Source: Symbiodinium natans
Lineage: Eukaryota; Sar; Dinophyceae; Suessiales; Symbiodiniaceae
DNA: 60,000 nucleotides
Direction: 5' to 3'
NCBI GenBank assembly: GCA_905221605.1
Contig: CAJNDS010000693.1
Span: forward strand, 1 to 60,000
Position numbers and translations under genes: made by a program
The notes under the pieces: model-generated
The model's database searches: none
Told to the model about the DNA's origin: nothing
The model's input: only the letters and a program-made list of their open reading frames with translations
Part shown: piece by piece, positions 12,301 through 27,400 of the stretch
Numbering within the stretch: the first letter of the stretch is position 1
How the letters are laid out: the number at the start of each line of letters is the position of its first letter

Positions 12301-15300
12301 TTGCGTCCAGTGCAAGGAAGAGGCTGTAGTCCTCCACGCAAAAGCCAAGGAAGCTATAATAAGAATTCTGTATCACCATTTTGATAATTCTTGTCTTGTA
12401 TGGCTCATTCTTATGACTCAGTCCTTGTCTCTTCACAAGAACATCATGTTTTCATGGTGTCAGGTCCTGTTAAAGCCATGCAAAGCTCTGGAAATCCCAG
12501 CGGCCAACCGAAGCAAGGGGCAGGAGCCCTAGGGTATGGGATTGGTAGGGCCAACTTCTCGCAATGCTCTCCCTACGAGTAGATTGCTTGCACATTGGCA
12601 ACGGTGTTTTTGGACCCCTAGCTAAGCAGCTATATTCATGTGATGATTCATGGTCCAAAGCTGAATGGTGCCAAAAATTTAAAAAAAAAACCGGAGAACT
12701 CTTCTGGGTGGCCTCCACACCGCCCACACCTGGCGCCGGCGTCCACCGGACAAAGCCGCCCAGGTCATCCAGGTCCAGGTCCTCTTTTCAGACGCGTTGA
12801 TAGGCCCACCGGAAAGCTAAATGTCAAGATTATGACCGTGCAACTTATGCTGCAGAGACCAGGAAGCATGAGGCGCACTGTTTTTTGACTCGTGCTTTGA
12901 TGCCACATAGCGCCACTTTGCTACTGATTACAAATTGGCCGCCCAGATGTTGGCAATGCGAAGCACAAATGCGAAGCACAGGGTTACTCACTCACGCACT
13001 CCACACACTCACTCACTCCCGCCCTCGCTCGCTCACTCTCTCTCTCTCTCTCAACCCGCGCGAGCCCCGATTTACTCTATGAGCCCTCCTGGCCAACAAA
13101 CTGTATGGTCTGGACAGACGCATCAGCATCCACCTGGGGGGGCCACTCCCAGCTTGGATTCAAGTTTGTTCTCAGGCCGCTCTATCTGTTGTCTCGTGCT
13201 TCAGGTTAATTTGACCCCCCCCCCTCGACACACTGGTCTGCGGCCCCTGCTATGGTATGGTTGTAGGGCGTGGTGGCTTCGGCCAGTGAGGACTTGCTGA
13301 AGATCAAGAGGAACCTGGCGGCTTGAAAGAGTTGTTTAGGGGGTTATACAGCTCATTCCCGGCTGCTTTGGAGGGCTTAGGGACTTCAGAAGTTGAAGGT
13401 GGCTGCAGCACCCTAACCATCTAAACCCTCAAAGTTCACTCACCACATATGTTGTGCACGGTGGAGAGTTGGGGGGGGGGGGGGGGGCAGCGTCCAGCTT
13501 AGGAAGGAAGATGGGTTGTTGAAACATCCTCGATTATCGTTATCGAAGTGGCTGGAGACACTTCGGCATTTTGGGTTTGGGGTCTAGGCGAGGTTTGGCT
13601 TGGTGGACTCTTTGTCTACCCCAACAAGAAGACCCACACATGAAACAAAGGGGTCTAAAGTCTAAGCTTCAAAGGCCGACGCTTCTCATGTAACGACCCG
13701 CACTTCCCGGGCAACAAGACGGCAGCGCGAGTAGTTGGACTCCCTCTCCGGGGGCACCTCGGCCAGGGCCAGGGTCTCGGGGGAGGAGAAGGGGAGAATG
13801 GGGGCGGGGAAGGTACCATGTCGGTAAGTGGACCTGAACTCTGGAAAGCCCCAGCCCCTAAGCCCACCGCATCGACTGAAGTGACGTCAGAAGTCACCGT
13901 GGCGTACTCGATCGGCCTTCGTGGTGTGTAAGGCTTTAGATGTCTAGACGAGGGGCGGGTTGCAGGGTCAAGTTGCTTCTTCCCTAAGCCTAGGCCCGAA
14001 TCAAGGATCTGGGAGCGCGACATTTCGTTGGAGAAGTACACGACGAACTCTGTCACCTCACCCAGCAATCCCTGACCCGCTACAATGGACTCATTAAAGC
14101 CCCCCACTCTTGTTCATGGCCTTGTTCATACCCTATTAGCCCTATTAGCCGATAGGCCCTAATCAAGAGGCAGATTGCAAGTGGTCTGCTTCAATGACTC
14201 GTGACAGCCATCAATCCGCGCTGACAAACACGGAGGAAGCTCCCAAGACTGTGATGTTGCAGTGCTACAGGTCACGCTGCCTCGGGCCTACAGGTCTAGC
14301 GATAATTACCTCTTGGATCCTCTTGGTGCATATGTGTGCTCGTTGTGGGATTTGTAGGACCTGTAGGACTGTAGTGGAAAGCCCCAAGCCCCAGCCCCCA
14401 GCCCCCCAAGAGCTGAAAAGACCTGAAAGCCCTTGGAGCTGGGGTCATGGCTAAGCTGCTGTCAACAGCCGGAGACCTGAGGGTGAAACGGATGGGCTGG
14501 AGATTCCACGGGCGAAGGTTTACAATAATGAGGTATGACAATGACAATGATTACTAAAGATGTTGCTGTTAAGGCCGCTCAGCCGTTTCTGGTTGCATCT
14601 TCTTGGGCCGCTCGCGTCCGCCAAACTTGGATTCACGTTGGGAAACTCAGTTTGCAGACCAGCGGATCAGGGCCTTTTTCGACATTTAGAAGAATGCAAC
14701 CCCAAGTGAGCCTGCAACCCTAACCCGTGGGCCCCCGAACCAAGACAGAGTCCCGCCGATCTCGCCGGCATCCAGGTCCAGATCAGGGAACGAGACCTGG
14801 TGGGAGTCAACTAGCCAGGTGAGGTCTAGGGTGAGGGTTTGGAGTCCTTTTGGTGATTTTAGGGCCTTTAGGCTGAGGCTTCAAGATGCTTCAGAAGCCC
14901 TTGTGCGCCTTGACGTCACATTAGTGTCGAGGGCTTCTGGCTCGAGGCCGGCGCGCGCCGGGACGATGGCGCAAGCCCTTTCTGCGGACATCTGTCTACG
15001 TCCCTCCGAAACCTTTACACTGTTTGCATCCATTAACCTTCTGCAAGAAACCGGTAGGAAGTCCCGAAACCCAAACTGTGAGCCTGACAATAGCAGATTG
15101 GAGCGCCAAGCGCCACGCGTTCTCCACCATGGCATCGGTGTCGTGGATTAGCCTCACTTGACCCATTTGGGGTCTTCCCCAGAGTTCAGAGCTTGGGAAT
15201 GCAAACCCTTACAGCCTTCCCTCCAAGAAAAATAGCCGAAACCTGAAGTACCTGCAGCCCGAACTCTCCGGCCAGGCCGAGGCACAATGCTGCGGGCCTG

Positions 15301-18300
15301 GACACGGGTGTGGAGGTGCTGGGGGCTTCAGGAGGTGCAAAAACATTCCAAAACTAAATGTTTGGCATCTACGGCCTGGAGCTGGAAAAGGGGGGTCTCG
15401 GCTTTAGGAATGGTCCAGACTCGTTCCTTCCTCTTCTGGTTCCTTGTTTGGCTCGATGATGCAAGGGCCTAGCCTGTCCCGGGTTGAGGCCTGTTTATGA
15501 TTTTGCGGAAATGTAGGAGTGAGCTCAGGAAACTGGCGTCTGCCTAAGTTTAGCATCCCGATGAGGAGGGGGAGTGAGCGGCTTAGGCAGCGAGGCAGAA
15601 AGAGGCCAATCCTTTTCAAGGCTCCCCCCTGGCAAGAGACATGTGTGCCAAGTCCACGGCGACGTTTGCTCGGCGAGGACGCTTCGGCTGAAGATCTGGC
15701 CCCAGCATACGCTTGGTCCAGTGTGTCAGCAGACTGAAAAGATGGGCCTCGACAGCCTGACACTGTCCAAGAATTTCAAGCACTCCCCAACCCTGACCAC
15801 CCAAAAGCGGGGCAGGCCCGCCGCAACATGTGTGTACGCTCCTGTGGGGAAGTCAACCTCCACTGTGGCGTTGCCTGGGCCGGAGCGGCTAAACAACATG
15901 GGCTGACTGAGTTCAAGACAATGTTGCCAATACTCTTACAGCAAGACGGATATTCACACCCTGCGACCGTGCCGCTCCAAACATCCGATCGTCTCCATTC
16001 AATTCATGGTGCAGCCCACCATTTCACCACAATTCTCGTTGCTAGGTTTGGCTTCGTGGCAAAACCGCTATTTGCCCCAGCAAGCCGCAACAAGCCACCG
16101 CAATCTCACCCTGGCTGGCAGGTTTGGTTTCTCCGCAAGAATCGCCATGATTTCGAGGAAAGCCCAATAGGTATCCCCAACACATTTGCCCCAATCCGGA
16201 CTGGCCAGTTTGGCTTCTTCACAAAAATCGATTTTTGGCCCAGCGAACCAACAAGCCCCAACAACTTGACCCCAATCCTGGCTGACAGGTTTGGCTTGTT
16301 CGCAAAACTCGCCTTTTTGCCTCAGCAAGCCCCAACAACGTTACCCCAATCCTGGCTGGCAAGGTTTGGCTTCTTCCCAAGAATCGCCTTGTTGCACCAG
16401 CGCACGAAACCGCTCTTTGTCCCAACGAACAGCAACAATTTCACTTCAATCCTGGCTGAAGAGTTTTATCTCTTCATATCCAGTTGCCATCAGTTGCAGC
16501 AAAACAAACCCCAGCAAGCCCCCATCCATCGACTTTGCCTCAATCCTTGCTGACGGTTTGGCTGCCCGGCATGACATATTTGGTCTCTTTGGAAGATCCC
16601 CCGGCAACCCCCAATCAACTTTTCGCCAATCCCCATTTCAAAATCGGCTTCTCGCAAAACCGCAAGCTGCCCCAGCTAACCACAACAAGTTCAAACAGCT
16701 TCACAGCAATCCTGTCTGACAGGCTTGGGCGACTTTGCCCCCGACTTGGCTTCTACCGTTGTTGCCGGCTCTGGCGGAACACTTAAAGCTAACCCGCAGC
16801 TAGCATGCTCCGCGAAAACAACGACAGCGGTGCCTCAGTCAATAAGTTTTGTTATTGTTTCGAGAGCTGCTCAGGGACGAATTTAGGAGTGATCTGTGCC
16901 TCCTGAGACGCTGCCTTCGTCACGTGCCGTCCGCTCTGCCTCAAGACACGAGGGCCCGGCGCCAGGTCATGAGAAGGTCTCCACCAATCTGGGATCGTCC
17001 AGCCTTTGTGAGTCAATGCTTTTGACATTTGCGGTTCAGGGCACGGGCATCGCATGACGTGGCGAATTATGAAGAACTGAAGTCATGTGCCCTAACATGG
17101 GCACACCACGAGACACCTCCCCACACTGACCATCCCAGCAAAGTGAAGAAGCCCAGAAATCCCAGCCCGAACCCCCATCACCCTCCAGCCCTATGTCACC
17201 CCTGAACTGAAAAAACAAAGCTGACTCTTTCTGCCGGAGGCCTCCAAGCATCTCCGGGCCTCCGGACACCAAGGGCATCCTCTGCCAGGAAGACGCTCAC
17301 GAGTTCCACCTGCAGGTGACCCGCTTCCCACGTGACATTACTTTCGAAGGTCCCTTCTGAAGCACACCAACAAACGAACAGTTGAGGGGCTGCTCGACTA
17401 ACTACCTCGCCAAACGCAGCTGTTTTGCGGGAAGTCGGCCAACCCCAGCATCACACCCCGTTTTTACCTCCAACCTCTTCGAAACGCACACCCGGACTGC
17501 CAAGTTCATGAAAGGAAACACCAAGGTGAGGCCGCCTTCGCCACCGAGACCGGGTCGCCCCAGGTAATCACCTGAAGAGCTTCTCAACGCTCAGGGTTTT
17601 GGATGGTGTTGGTGCTTCTGCTGGGTTGGGGGCACGATGGGGGCACGATACCGGCCGATCATAACAAAATTTGCGATTCCTTCTCTTGACTTTGACTGTC
17701 CAACAAGGAGGTCAGCTCGTTAATGTACCCGCTTTACTTTGCAACATCAAGAGGCTTCAAAGAAACCTGTGCGTTGTGATTCGTGGCACTCGCACCTATG
17801 TACGAGCCCCTTTGGAGCCTTCAGGTTTCCTTCAGGGAGGGCACGGTAGCGCACTCGAAATCAATGATTACGAGAAAGAAGACGGCTTGCAAGAGCCGGT
17901 GCTCACGCGGTGACAGAGACTCAGAATCTGAAACCTCAAACATCTCATTCGGCCCAAAACCGAACCCTTAAAATTTTCCACACCCCGGGGCCCAACCGCA
18001 CTTTACCCTACTCCTTCGTCGAGTCACCCCCCCGAGGTCGCCGGAATCCAGGTCTTGGTCAGGGAAAGAGATCCTCACCCGCAGTCAGTCTGAAAGGCCC
18101 AGGATCTGTGCGGAGCGTCACCCCATACAACGGATTAGAACAAGATGGGACTACAGCGACTACAGATCATACGATGTCATTCGCGCTATCTGGCATGAGA
18201 AACATCGGCGACCATCGGGTGCGCATGGCCAAACTATGCCAAACTCTTCAGATGCGTTCAACCGCAAGGCAGAAACGGCACATGCAAGGCCATCATGAGC

Positions 18301-21300
18301 AGTCCCCGAAACGCTGCCATCGGCATCTGTGATGAGGTGTGCTTCTGGCCTCACACAGTGTTGGCTTCGGTCAAGCACAAACGCATGGCTGGCATAGCTC
18401 CTGGATGACGTGGCAAGACTTCCGAGAGAGAACTTCAATTGCTGGACAGGAGAGGCTCCGAAAGGACCGGCCACTCAATCTTCACGGATCTTCACGGTAC
18501 CCACTGCAGAGCCTAGCCTGGTGATAGTGTGCAATTAGCCCTAGAGTCTACACCTCAAGGAAGCCCCTTTGGCTGCGGCGTCGTCTGCTCGGCGAGGACT
18601 GAGCCCACGTAGACCAGGACATGGGTGCGCCTGGCTTCCCACGCGCGCCGGTGTGGAAGTATGGAAAACAGGACTGCTCGAGCTGGAGCTCCGGTAGCAG
18701 CACAGCGACAGCAGGCAAGGCATATGATTTTCATCAGACGTCGACATGGGGCCGCACCCATAGAGCCGGGTGTCCGTCGAGATGTTGATCTCGAACTCGG
18801 ATGCCTCTCAACACGGCCAGCTTCGTATTTAAATTTCAGGCTGTAGGGCCGCAGGGTTCATGGGTTGTGCATGTGCGTTCTGGCTGCGCAGCAGCGTGCA
18901 GCTACTGTCGATGCACTCACGGCAAAGCAGCGGCTGCAGCTTGAACTATGTCATGTTGCATCGTATAGACTACATAGAATGCTCAATTCAAAACTCCAGC
19001 CAGGGCTCACGAAAAAATTGCAAACACAAAATGCTAGGCCCTGCCTCCAGCTCGAACTCTGGGCCTGTGTTGGGGGATTCTGAACTCTGAGGTCTGTGGT
19101 CTGTTCAGAGTTGTGCTCTCGCTCCGCGTCAAGAGTCAAGGTGTTGAGTTCGGGAGGTTTTGGTCCCGACCTTGACACGGGACCCCAAGGGCAATAATTG
19201 GTAGGGCTTGTTAGATAGCAGACCCTTTCCCAGTTTGGGCGAAACCAAACATCGTGACATAATGCAGGACTGAATATGCTTTTGGGGGGGTTGCTTCGCG
19301 GAACCCTGCGAACTTGAAATAGGTTTGCCGGCACATCGTGATCCTTACGGTAATCCAAAGACCCCCCCAAAGGAAAGCAAATGCTCGGGTCGCCGCTGGT
19401 GCTGTTCACCTCGATGAAGGCATCTGCAAGCCCATACAAGCCAGCATCTCGGTTGCCATAGCGCCCCGTGGATGCATCCTTGCAGGGCTCTCAGGGGAGC
19501 TCAGAAGACTCATATGGTTCGAGAGCTGAACTCACGTTAAGCTTCCAAGCTCCGCACGTAGGTGCCAAAGTCCACCCGGTAGCGGACCACCTGTGCAGTT
19601 TGGAGCACTACAGGGGAGAATGTTTCAGGATGATGCGGGACATACTGACCGAGGGCCCCTCCAGTTCCCTTCAGGCCAACCGCAAGTCTTTACTAATTTA
19701 CACCCCACAACGCCTAGCAAAAACCTTAGAAGGAGACCCCACATCGGGGCGAAGGGGCGGGAGGAGGGGGGGTTGGGGTGTGGCCGGTGTGGCCACCTTG
19801 GGCTCGGCTTCCACTCCAGTGAAGGACAGCGTGCCGCCGACCTGCGGATGTTGAAGAGGCCGAAGGGGGAGCAGGGGTTTTGTGTTTTAATTGTATTAAT
19901 GAAAGACTTATCTACGTCGTGGCAAAACTCGCAGATGTATGAGTGCAGCTAAGCTCTCGGCATGCATCTCCAGCAACAGTATGTCTGACTGTTGCCGTTG
20001 TTCATGTCTACAAGTGCAGTGACAATTAAAAACCTTCGCAATGATAGCTGTTCTCGCCTGCCCCCCCGCCCCCGCCCCTTCCCCCCTCGGGTTCAGGAGC
20101 CTCGTCCAGATCCAGGTCATAGTCATCCAGGGACCTTCCGTGATACGATCATGCTGACGAGGTCAACATTTGCTCGACATCTTCATGGTCCAGCACAGCT
20201 TTACAGGTCTCAAGCGCAGCGTCAGCTGTCATGGAGCGGCGTTTTCAACAGGATCCAGGGCCCGTGCACGTTAGTGACACGCACACCCACATCCGAGATG
20301 GCGAGGGCCTCAAGCAAGAGCCCCCCGCAAAACAAAAGCAGATCTACCGCACACCGCTGAGGTACACGGAAGGATTCTGGGGAGTTAGAAACCGGTAACT
20401 ACAGTTGCCACTCATGGGGCCAGGGTCGCACTCACCCTGCTCCTGAGAACCGCGCTGCAGGCGTGGCCTGTTCGGCCAGGCTGCTTTCAGCATAGAGGAC
20501 CAGGTAGCTTCGCTCTCCTCGCGTGTGTCATGCGAGGCTGTTCACTCGCGTAAGGCGAACCATGTCGAACCAGCTTCGAGAAAGCTCGTCGTCCGAAAAG
20601 GTCAAGTGTTTGGTAAAGAAGCCCAAACGTATAGGCTACCCGTAGGCCTAGTCGTAGGGCCTACGGCTGGCTACGCGTAGGCCTGTCGGTATAGAGTCTA
20701 CGGCAGCCTACGCGTAGGTCTGTGCGTAGGCCCTCGTGTGGCCTACCCGTAGGCCTATCAGAGGGCCACGGGTAGCCTACCCGTAGGCCTACCCGGAGGC
20801 CTACGGGTAGGCTGCCGGCAGGCCTATCCGTAGGCCTACGGGTAGGCTACCGGCAGGCCTACCCGCAGGCCTATGGGTAGGCTACCGGTAGGCCTACCCG
20901 TAGGCCTACGGGTAGGCTACCGGTAGGCCTACCCGTAGGCCTATGGGTAGGCTACCGGCAGGCCTGCCCGCAGGCCTATGGGTAGGCTACCGGTAGGCCT
21001 ACCCGTAGGCCTACGGGTAGGCTACCGGCAGGCCTGCCCACAGGCTTACGGGTAGGCAACCGGCAGCCCGACCCGCAGGCTTCTACGTAGTCGAAGCATA
21101 GTAGCAGTGATGATCTCGGGGCTGGGGCTCGGGCACACAAAGAAGAGGTTAACAGTTTGCGCGCGCGCGATCGCCGCGTGCGTGGTTTCTGTTACGGGTG
21201 CACATGATGTTTCGGGTCGAGAATTTAGGAAGCAGTTTAACGGGTGCTTTCGTCGTTTCTCGAGTCAAGGGCTCGGTCCAAAGCCTCGGGCGTTTTGTAG

Positions 21301-21407
21301 TTTAAGATGAGAAGTTAGGATCAGGAGGAGGGAAGTGGCCTAAGAAATTCTTACAGGGAGACTCTTCCCGAGCTGCATCTTCAAGTTATTTTACTCCAAG
21401 CAATGGT

Positions 21408-21482
<75 letters not shown>

Positions 21483-24400
21483 AGTAGTAGTAGTAGTAGT
21501 GGTAGTAGTAGTAGTAACACTAGTACTAGTACCAGTACGAGGACTAGTACCAGTACCAGTACTAGTACTAGTACTGGTAGTAGGTCCGTAGTCAGCCTAC
21601 CCGTAGGCCTGTGGGTAGGCCTGCCGGTAGCCTACCTACAGCCCTGCGGTAGGCCTGTCGGTAGCCTACCCGTAGGCCTGTGGGTAGGCCTGCCGGTAGC
21701 CTACCTATAGCCCTACGGGTAGGCCTGCCTGCAGCCTGTCCGTAGGCCTACGGGTAGGCCTACCGGTAGCCTAACCATAGGCCTACGGGTAGGCCTGCCT
21801 GTAGCCTACCCCGTAGGCCTACGGGTAGGCCTACCGGTAGCCTACCTGCAGGCCTACGGATAGGCCTATAAGTAAATAAGTAGCCTCGCGTAGCCGCTAC
21901 GTAGGCCTGTACACAGGCTACCCGTAGGCCTAGGGTAGACCTACTCATAGGTTTGACGTAGCCTCAGTTTCGGGCTTCTGTATGAAGTGTTTAATCTAGC
22001 TGAGTTTATGTTCGAGTACTTCTAAGATTCTTGAGAAGTGCGGGCCCGGGGTGAGCCCTCGGCGTGCTCGGGGCCTCTGGCCTGAGCCTGATATCATCAG
22101 GCTTTTGTCAGCTCGGGCTGTCGGCTTGGAAATCTGGGAGGCTCGGCGTTTCTTTGTGCGGGTGCCAGAGCCGCGGTCCGATGATGCACTGGGCGTTACT
22201 TTCATCATACTCCCCGCAGACCCCTGCCTACGTAGGAGTCCGCGCCTACGTAGGAGTCCGCGGGCACCAGGATCTCCGTTGCATCCACGCCGGCGGTCGC
22301 CAACTGCGATCAGGAAGCATGTGCAGACATCGGGTGTGAGCTACGGCAAGCCTCGGAAAGTTCTACAGGCTGCTACCAGTACCTTGATTTCAAGGTCGGC
22401 TTTGCAAAGGCTGACTCGTTCAAAGCCTTCGCCGACCGGCCGGCGCCGGCAGCAGAGGAGGCAGCGTAGAGATTGTACCTGCACAACTTGCCACCAACGT
22501 TCACGCAGCACGAGACTTCGCAGGGTTCTGACTCATGCTCATGACATGCAAGGTCTTATTGCAGGGATTTGGTGTTCAGGGTCATGCATTCTCATCCCTT
22601 GTACAGACTGAGTTGTGAGGTCAGCAGCACGGCGCCTAACCACTCCAGATGTCGAGGAATTTGCGTCCACCACGAAGGACATGGTGCCACCCAAACTGAG
22701 CCACAAACAAACTCAGGGCAAGGCTGCTGACCAGCTGAGATACTGCAGAAGGCGGCGGCCGCCAAGACAAAGTTGCAGCAAAGCGGTGTCAGCAAGCCCG
22801 ACGGCCCCCCCCTTCAGCACTTGCAAGGAGGACTGAGAAGGCGGCTCTCCTTCGTCCAGATCGAAATCGTCAAACGCAGAGATTGTGATGCCAGTGTACA
22901 AGTCCTCAGAACTACCCACAGTTGGAACTCTGGTCTCTAGACCGGTCTGAACCCAATGCCACAAACTCTGAACCGCTTGGGGCTACTGAGGACAGCCTGA
23001 CCTCTCCACACCTTTCCAGCTGCACCAAACCGAGGTCTTCAGGGAAAGGGCCGGAAAGGGCCGGAAAGGGGTGCAACGACCGACACAGGGCCCGGACGTT
23101 TATCTGCACGGCTTTGGGCGTCGTCTGCTCCGCAAGTGTGGAGGCCTAATGTGTCTTCGGGTCGCAAGTGGTTGGTTAAGGGCTGGGGGTCGGTGATGTG
23201 TTCGGTCTGTTCTCTGTTCCTACGCAGCTGCCTGTTACGAAACCCTCAGGCCGAGAGCCAAGCATTGAGAGCCAAGATCTTTGTTCATGCAAACTGAACG
23301 CTCACGAATGACCCGCCCAGCCTCCAAGCCTGAAAGAGTGGTAGCTACATTGTTACGAGATCTCTTGAACCCTCAGAACCCTGAAATACAGGAACCTTTG
23401 TAACCAACAGCCGGACTGAAGCGCCCGGGCAGTGTAGACCAGGATGTGGCGAAAGCTCCCCAGAACCGTCCTTGGGGAGGGGGCTCCCTTGCAGAAGACT
23501 TTCCGGGGAGAAGGATCCCAGCTCTTTGAAGACGGCTTGCTTCAGAGGCGGCTCTTCAATTCCCAGGTCTCCGAGCCCTGCGGGAACCAGCAGGCTGCTG
23601 GCCGTGGCCAGGGCCTGGCCCAGCAGCGAGCGGCCTCCGCGACAAAAAAAAAAGAAGGGGCGAATGCACTTCGGGTCCCGAGCTTCCGGAGGGGGGGGGG
23701 GGGGGGGGGGGTAAGCGTTATCGGAGCTGAAGCTGATAGGGCCGATGCTGCCCAGGTTCCAGAAACTTGAATTGAGGATGGGCTTAGTTGCTTGGCTCAG
23801 AAGCCTCGCTTCACAACCAGCAACCCTTCATCAATCGCACCTGTTCCCGACACGTCCTCTGCCAGGTAGATGTAGTACGCCGACAGCTGGCTGGTATCCT
23901 GCGTTCAGCAACTCACGAGAGATGTTCAGCTCTTGGACGTGGAAGCATGTGGAACACTCTACTCAGTCTGTACTACTCATGTCATCATGTCAAACATGCC
24001 ACCACCATCGGTCCGTGGGCGCCGTCCAGGTCACATAGCCACCTTACCGGCTCTCCAACACAACCGTCAGCCCTGAACTAAAGCCCCCGAACACCAACAG
24101 GTCCGACATGTCCAGGGAGCGTCTAGCTGTGGGAGCAGAAGTAGGTACTGCCTTCTTTTTGGAGCAGAAAACTCAATTTGTTGTGAGGGGGAGGGGCGGG
24201 GGCTGTCTTCTTCTTCTTTTTCTTCTTCCTCACGCTTTAGAATTAGAGGCCCCCCCGAAGAGGCCCCCAGCCACGACGGCCCTCTCTTTCTTTTGGGGCA
24301 ATAGGAAGATTCCCCGCACTGTAGCCGGCCCAGCAGTTGGTCGGGTATCTGTACTTGCGCCGTGGCCCATTGGCCACTGCAGCATGATGGCACCACCTTA

Positions 24401-27400
24401 GAGCCTGGTATCGACTCCCCTCTGCCCCCCCTTTCCCACGCTTGTCACCCCATACGATGCCGCACGATGCCCCGCATACCTCATCCCCGAACCCCCAACC
24501 TCCAACATTCAACCGTCTAACCCTGCGCGACCTGTCCGAACACAACCTCCCCGTCCCCCCAACTAACGTTCACAGGGGCACGACGGCCCTCTCTCTCTCT
24601 CTACCATGCCAGCTGCTCTCTGAGCTGACCTTGTGTGATTTGGGGAGCGGGTGGGATTGGATTCGAGGTCGCCACCGACTGCCCCTTGGTCCAGGTCTTC
24701 GTCCGTGAACGCGACGTTGCGGACCTGCAGAAATTTGCGCCTGAACCCCTGAACTGGGAGAAGATGCTCTAAACCTGAGAGCTCACACCGAAGTCCAGAT
24801 CTAACGAGGTCCACACCACAGCCACGGCATCATCGAAGGCCAAGCTGGCAGGGGTAGTCTGCTCCTGATTGGCGCAGCTTCACCAACCTGTAACTTCTGT
24901 ATGGAACGGTTCAGGATGCTTCAGGGCTCGAGGCTAGAACTGCCAAAGGAGCTTCGGGTGGCGTAAAGGCTCTTGGCCTATGGGCCTATAGTACATTGAC
25001 CCGACGAACAATGTCCTGAAAGTCTGTTTGCGTGTAGACAACGAAGTGGGTGAAGTTGAGCCGGGGCGTGTCAGCTGGCACCAGCAGCTCGTTCGTGCCT
25101 CTGCCCAACACAAGTGCCCGAGCTATATGCCCCCACACATCAAAACACATCTCTACAGCCTCCAGCTCAGGTGTGGGAACCCTCGAGTCAAAACGTTGCA
25201 CAAGCCATGCGCCCAGGACGCTGGCCAACAGCAACGGGCGACTCCACCTTGAGCGAGAATAGGTAGCTTTCCCTTTTCGCTTGCTTCGGACTGGCTGTAA
25301 AAGGGCGTTGATTGAGACAGAGAGAGAGCGGGGAAGTCGCCGGCCACCCGGCGAACACAGGGATGCACAAGCCTAGGCTTACAGCTACCCGTCTCGCGCC
25401 TGCGAGCGGACTGCGCCAGATGCATCCTCTGACAGGTAAACCACATACTGCTGGGTGTAGACCTAGGCAATCACGCAAAATGAAGCCGGAACATGGGGGA
25501 GACATATTGAAAGCCCAAAAGCTCGTCTGGCTTCGTCCCTTGTAGGCACCAAACGAGCACCAGTGGCGGAGTCCAGGAAATAGTACCGCCCAGCTCGTTG
25601 AGATCCAAATCCTGCACATGAGAGGATACAGCGTATATGCGCATGGAGTCATATCTACATTGCCCACTCAAGAAGGGCTTCAGGGTTTTAAGGTCCTTGC
25701 CCTGGAAGGTGATGCCGGAGACACTTTCTTTGGTGTCCCTGAAGATGTAGGTGTCGCAGATCGACCTGTAGCACCGCTTCTTCGGAGCTTCGGGGGGCTC
25801 AGTGTGCCCAGAGCTGTAAAGAGCTAAATGCTCGTTGAAAATAGGATAAACTGAAGCTTCGGGTGCTTGTGGGCGAGTGGTTGGCTGGTTGAAAATTAGA
25901 AAATGAAGTCAAAACTTGGGAAAAGCGGCAGAAATTTCATGGTATGCTTTCTGAGAAAATACTTGGTGATGTGGAGATGGGGGGGGAGGGGGGCGTGGGG
26001 GATGAAGTGGCATGCTGTTGAAGAAAGTCGTTGGAAGCAAGCCAAATCCTCCAACTCCAAGATCCGAACCGCACCTTTGCAGGTTGCGGCTTGGTGGGGT
26101 GCGATGACTCGAATCAGGCCCGAATCTGTGTCAGTGCAAGAAAAGGAAGATCAACGACAGCGAAGGTCTCCAGGATGCATGGTCAGGTCTTTCCAGTCGA
26201 CGGGCTGAGGTTACTCAGTAAGCCTGAGCCTGAGCTGTGCCCTGGAAATTCAGCAAACTCAGTGGCCAGCTGCTCCACACCGCCCGACAGGAGGCAGACC
26301 TCGAGAATGCACAAGACATCTGGATCATCTTGTGTGCTTCTAGATCCAGGTCAAGGTCAGAAGCCTGCACGCACCCTCAATCTTCCAGAGAAGGAACAAC
26401 AACTAGAATCTAGAATAAATGCCTGAGAGTAATGAGGCCCTAAGTAGGTTGAGTGTAAAGAGCGGATCTTGTCCAGGTTCCGCTCGGTATGACCTTTGCC
26501 GGGCGAAGGCCCTGCAATGTCTTGCGCAGGGCATCCTCCAGCTTTCTCCTGAAAGACCCTTCACGGATTCTTGGACTTGGGGAGTGGGAGGACTTGGGGT
26601 GTTTTGCATCGGTTTCCTGGTAGGGTTCACGGGATGCCTCTGCACATCGGGTTCCGGGGGCCCGGGCCAGCAAGTCCGTGGTGGCGTTGGTCTCCGTGTC
26701 CAGGGGGACTTCGAACTCCTAGGGCCAAACTCTAAACGCCCCAAAGCACTCCCAGAAACCGTTTAGCCCGAATGCCCCAAACCCCAAAAACCCCCAAGCG
26801 GTGGAGAGTCTAGCGAAAAAAGGGATGGGGTGAAGTGGCTCCAGGGAGGTAAATTCAGAGTGTTCAAGTTTAAGGGGCTTGAATTTATAAGTTTAAGGAG
26901 ATCCATAATCATTCCAAAGCCCACCAGCCCCTCAACAGTCAGCTAGTCCACACCAAGGCTCTGTGTTGCTGGCGCCGGTCACGTCGCCCACCCGGACGCT
27001 CTTGGAGGATGCCTGGAGCGCTTTGTTCGGTTGAATCTTGTGGGGGCTTACAGCCTGTGGCTTCTCGCTGTTGACTGCGCTCCATAGTTGCAGGAGATGG
27101 CCTCCCCCTTTATCAAGTGTAGCTGACCGTTCACAGCCACGCCAAGAATGGGTGAGGGATCAAAGACAAAGACGGAGAAGGATCAAGCAAATGCAGCCAC
27201 GGAGTTAAGGGTTTGCAAAGCCAAGGGTAAAGCCAGGGTTGGGAATAAGCTCTCACACAGTCGGTGCTACATATCATGAACGGTTTATGCGCCCGTATTA
27301 ATAATATTAGGTTCCCCCTTTAATTAAAATATAGAATGAACACCATTAGAATTATATTAAGGGGGCACATTATAATTTCTATTTTGCTCTCTTGTCAAGG

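Noticed and set aside
15828-16553. 241-codon plus-strand frame
   Set aside because: Lies in the 80-90 bp minisatellite; its repeats follow the DNA unit and its 5' part overlaps a minus-strand domain block.
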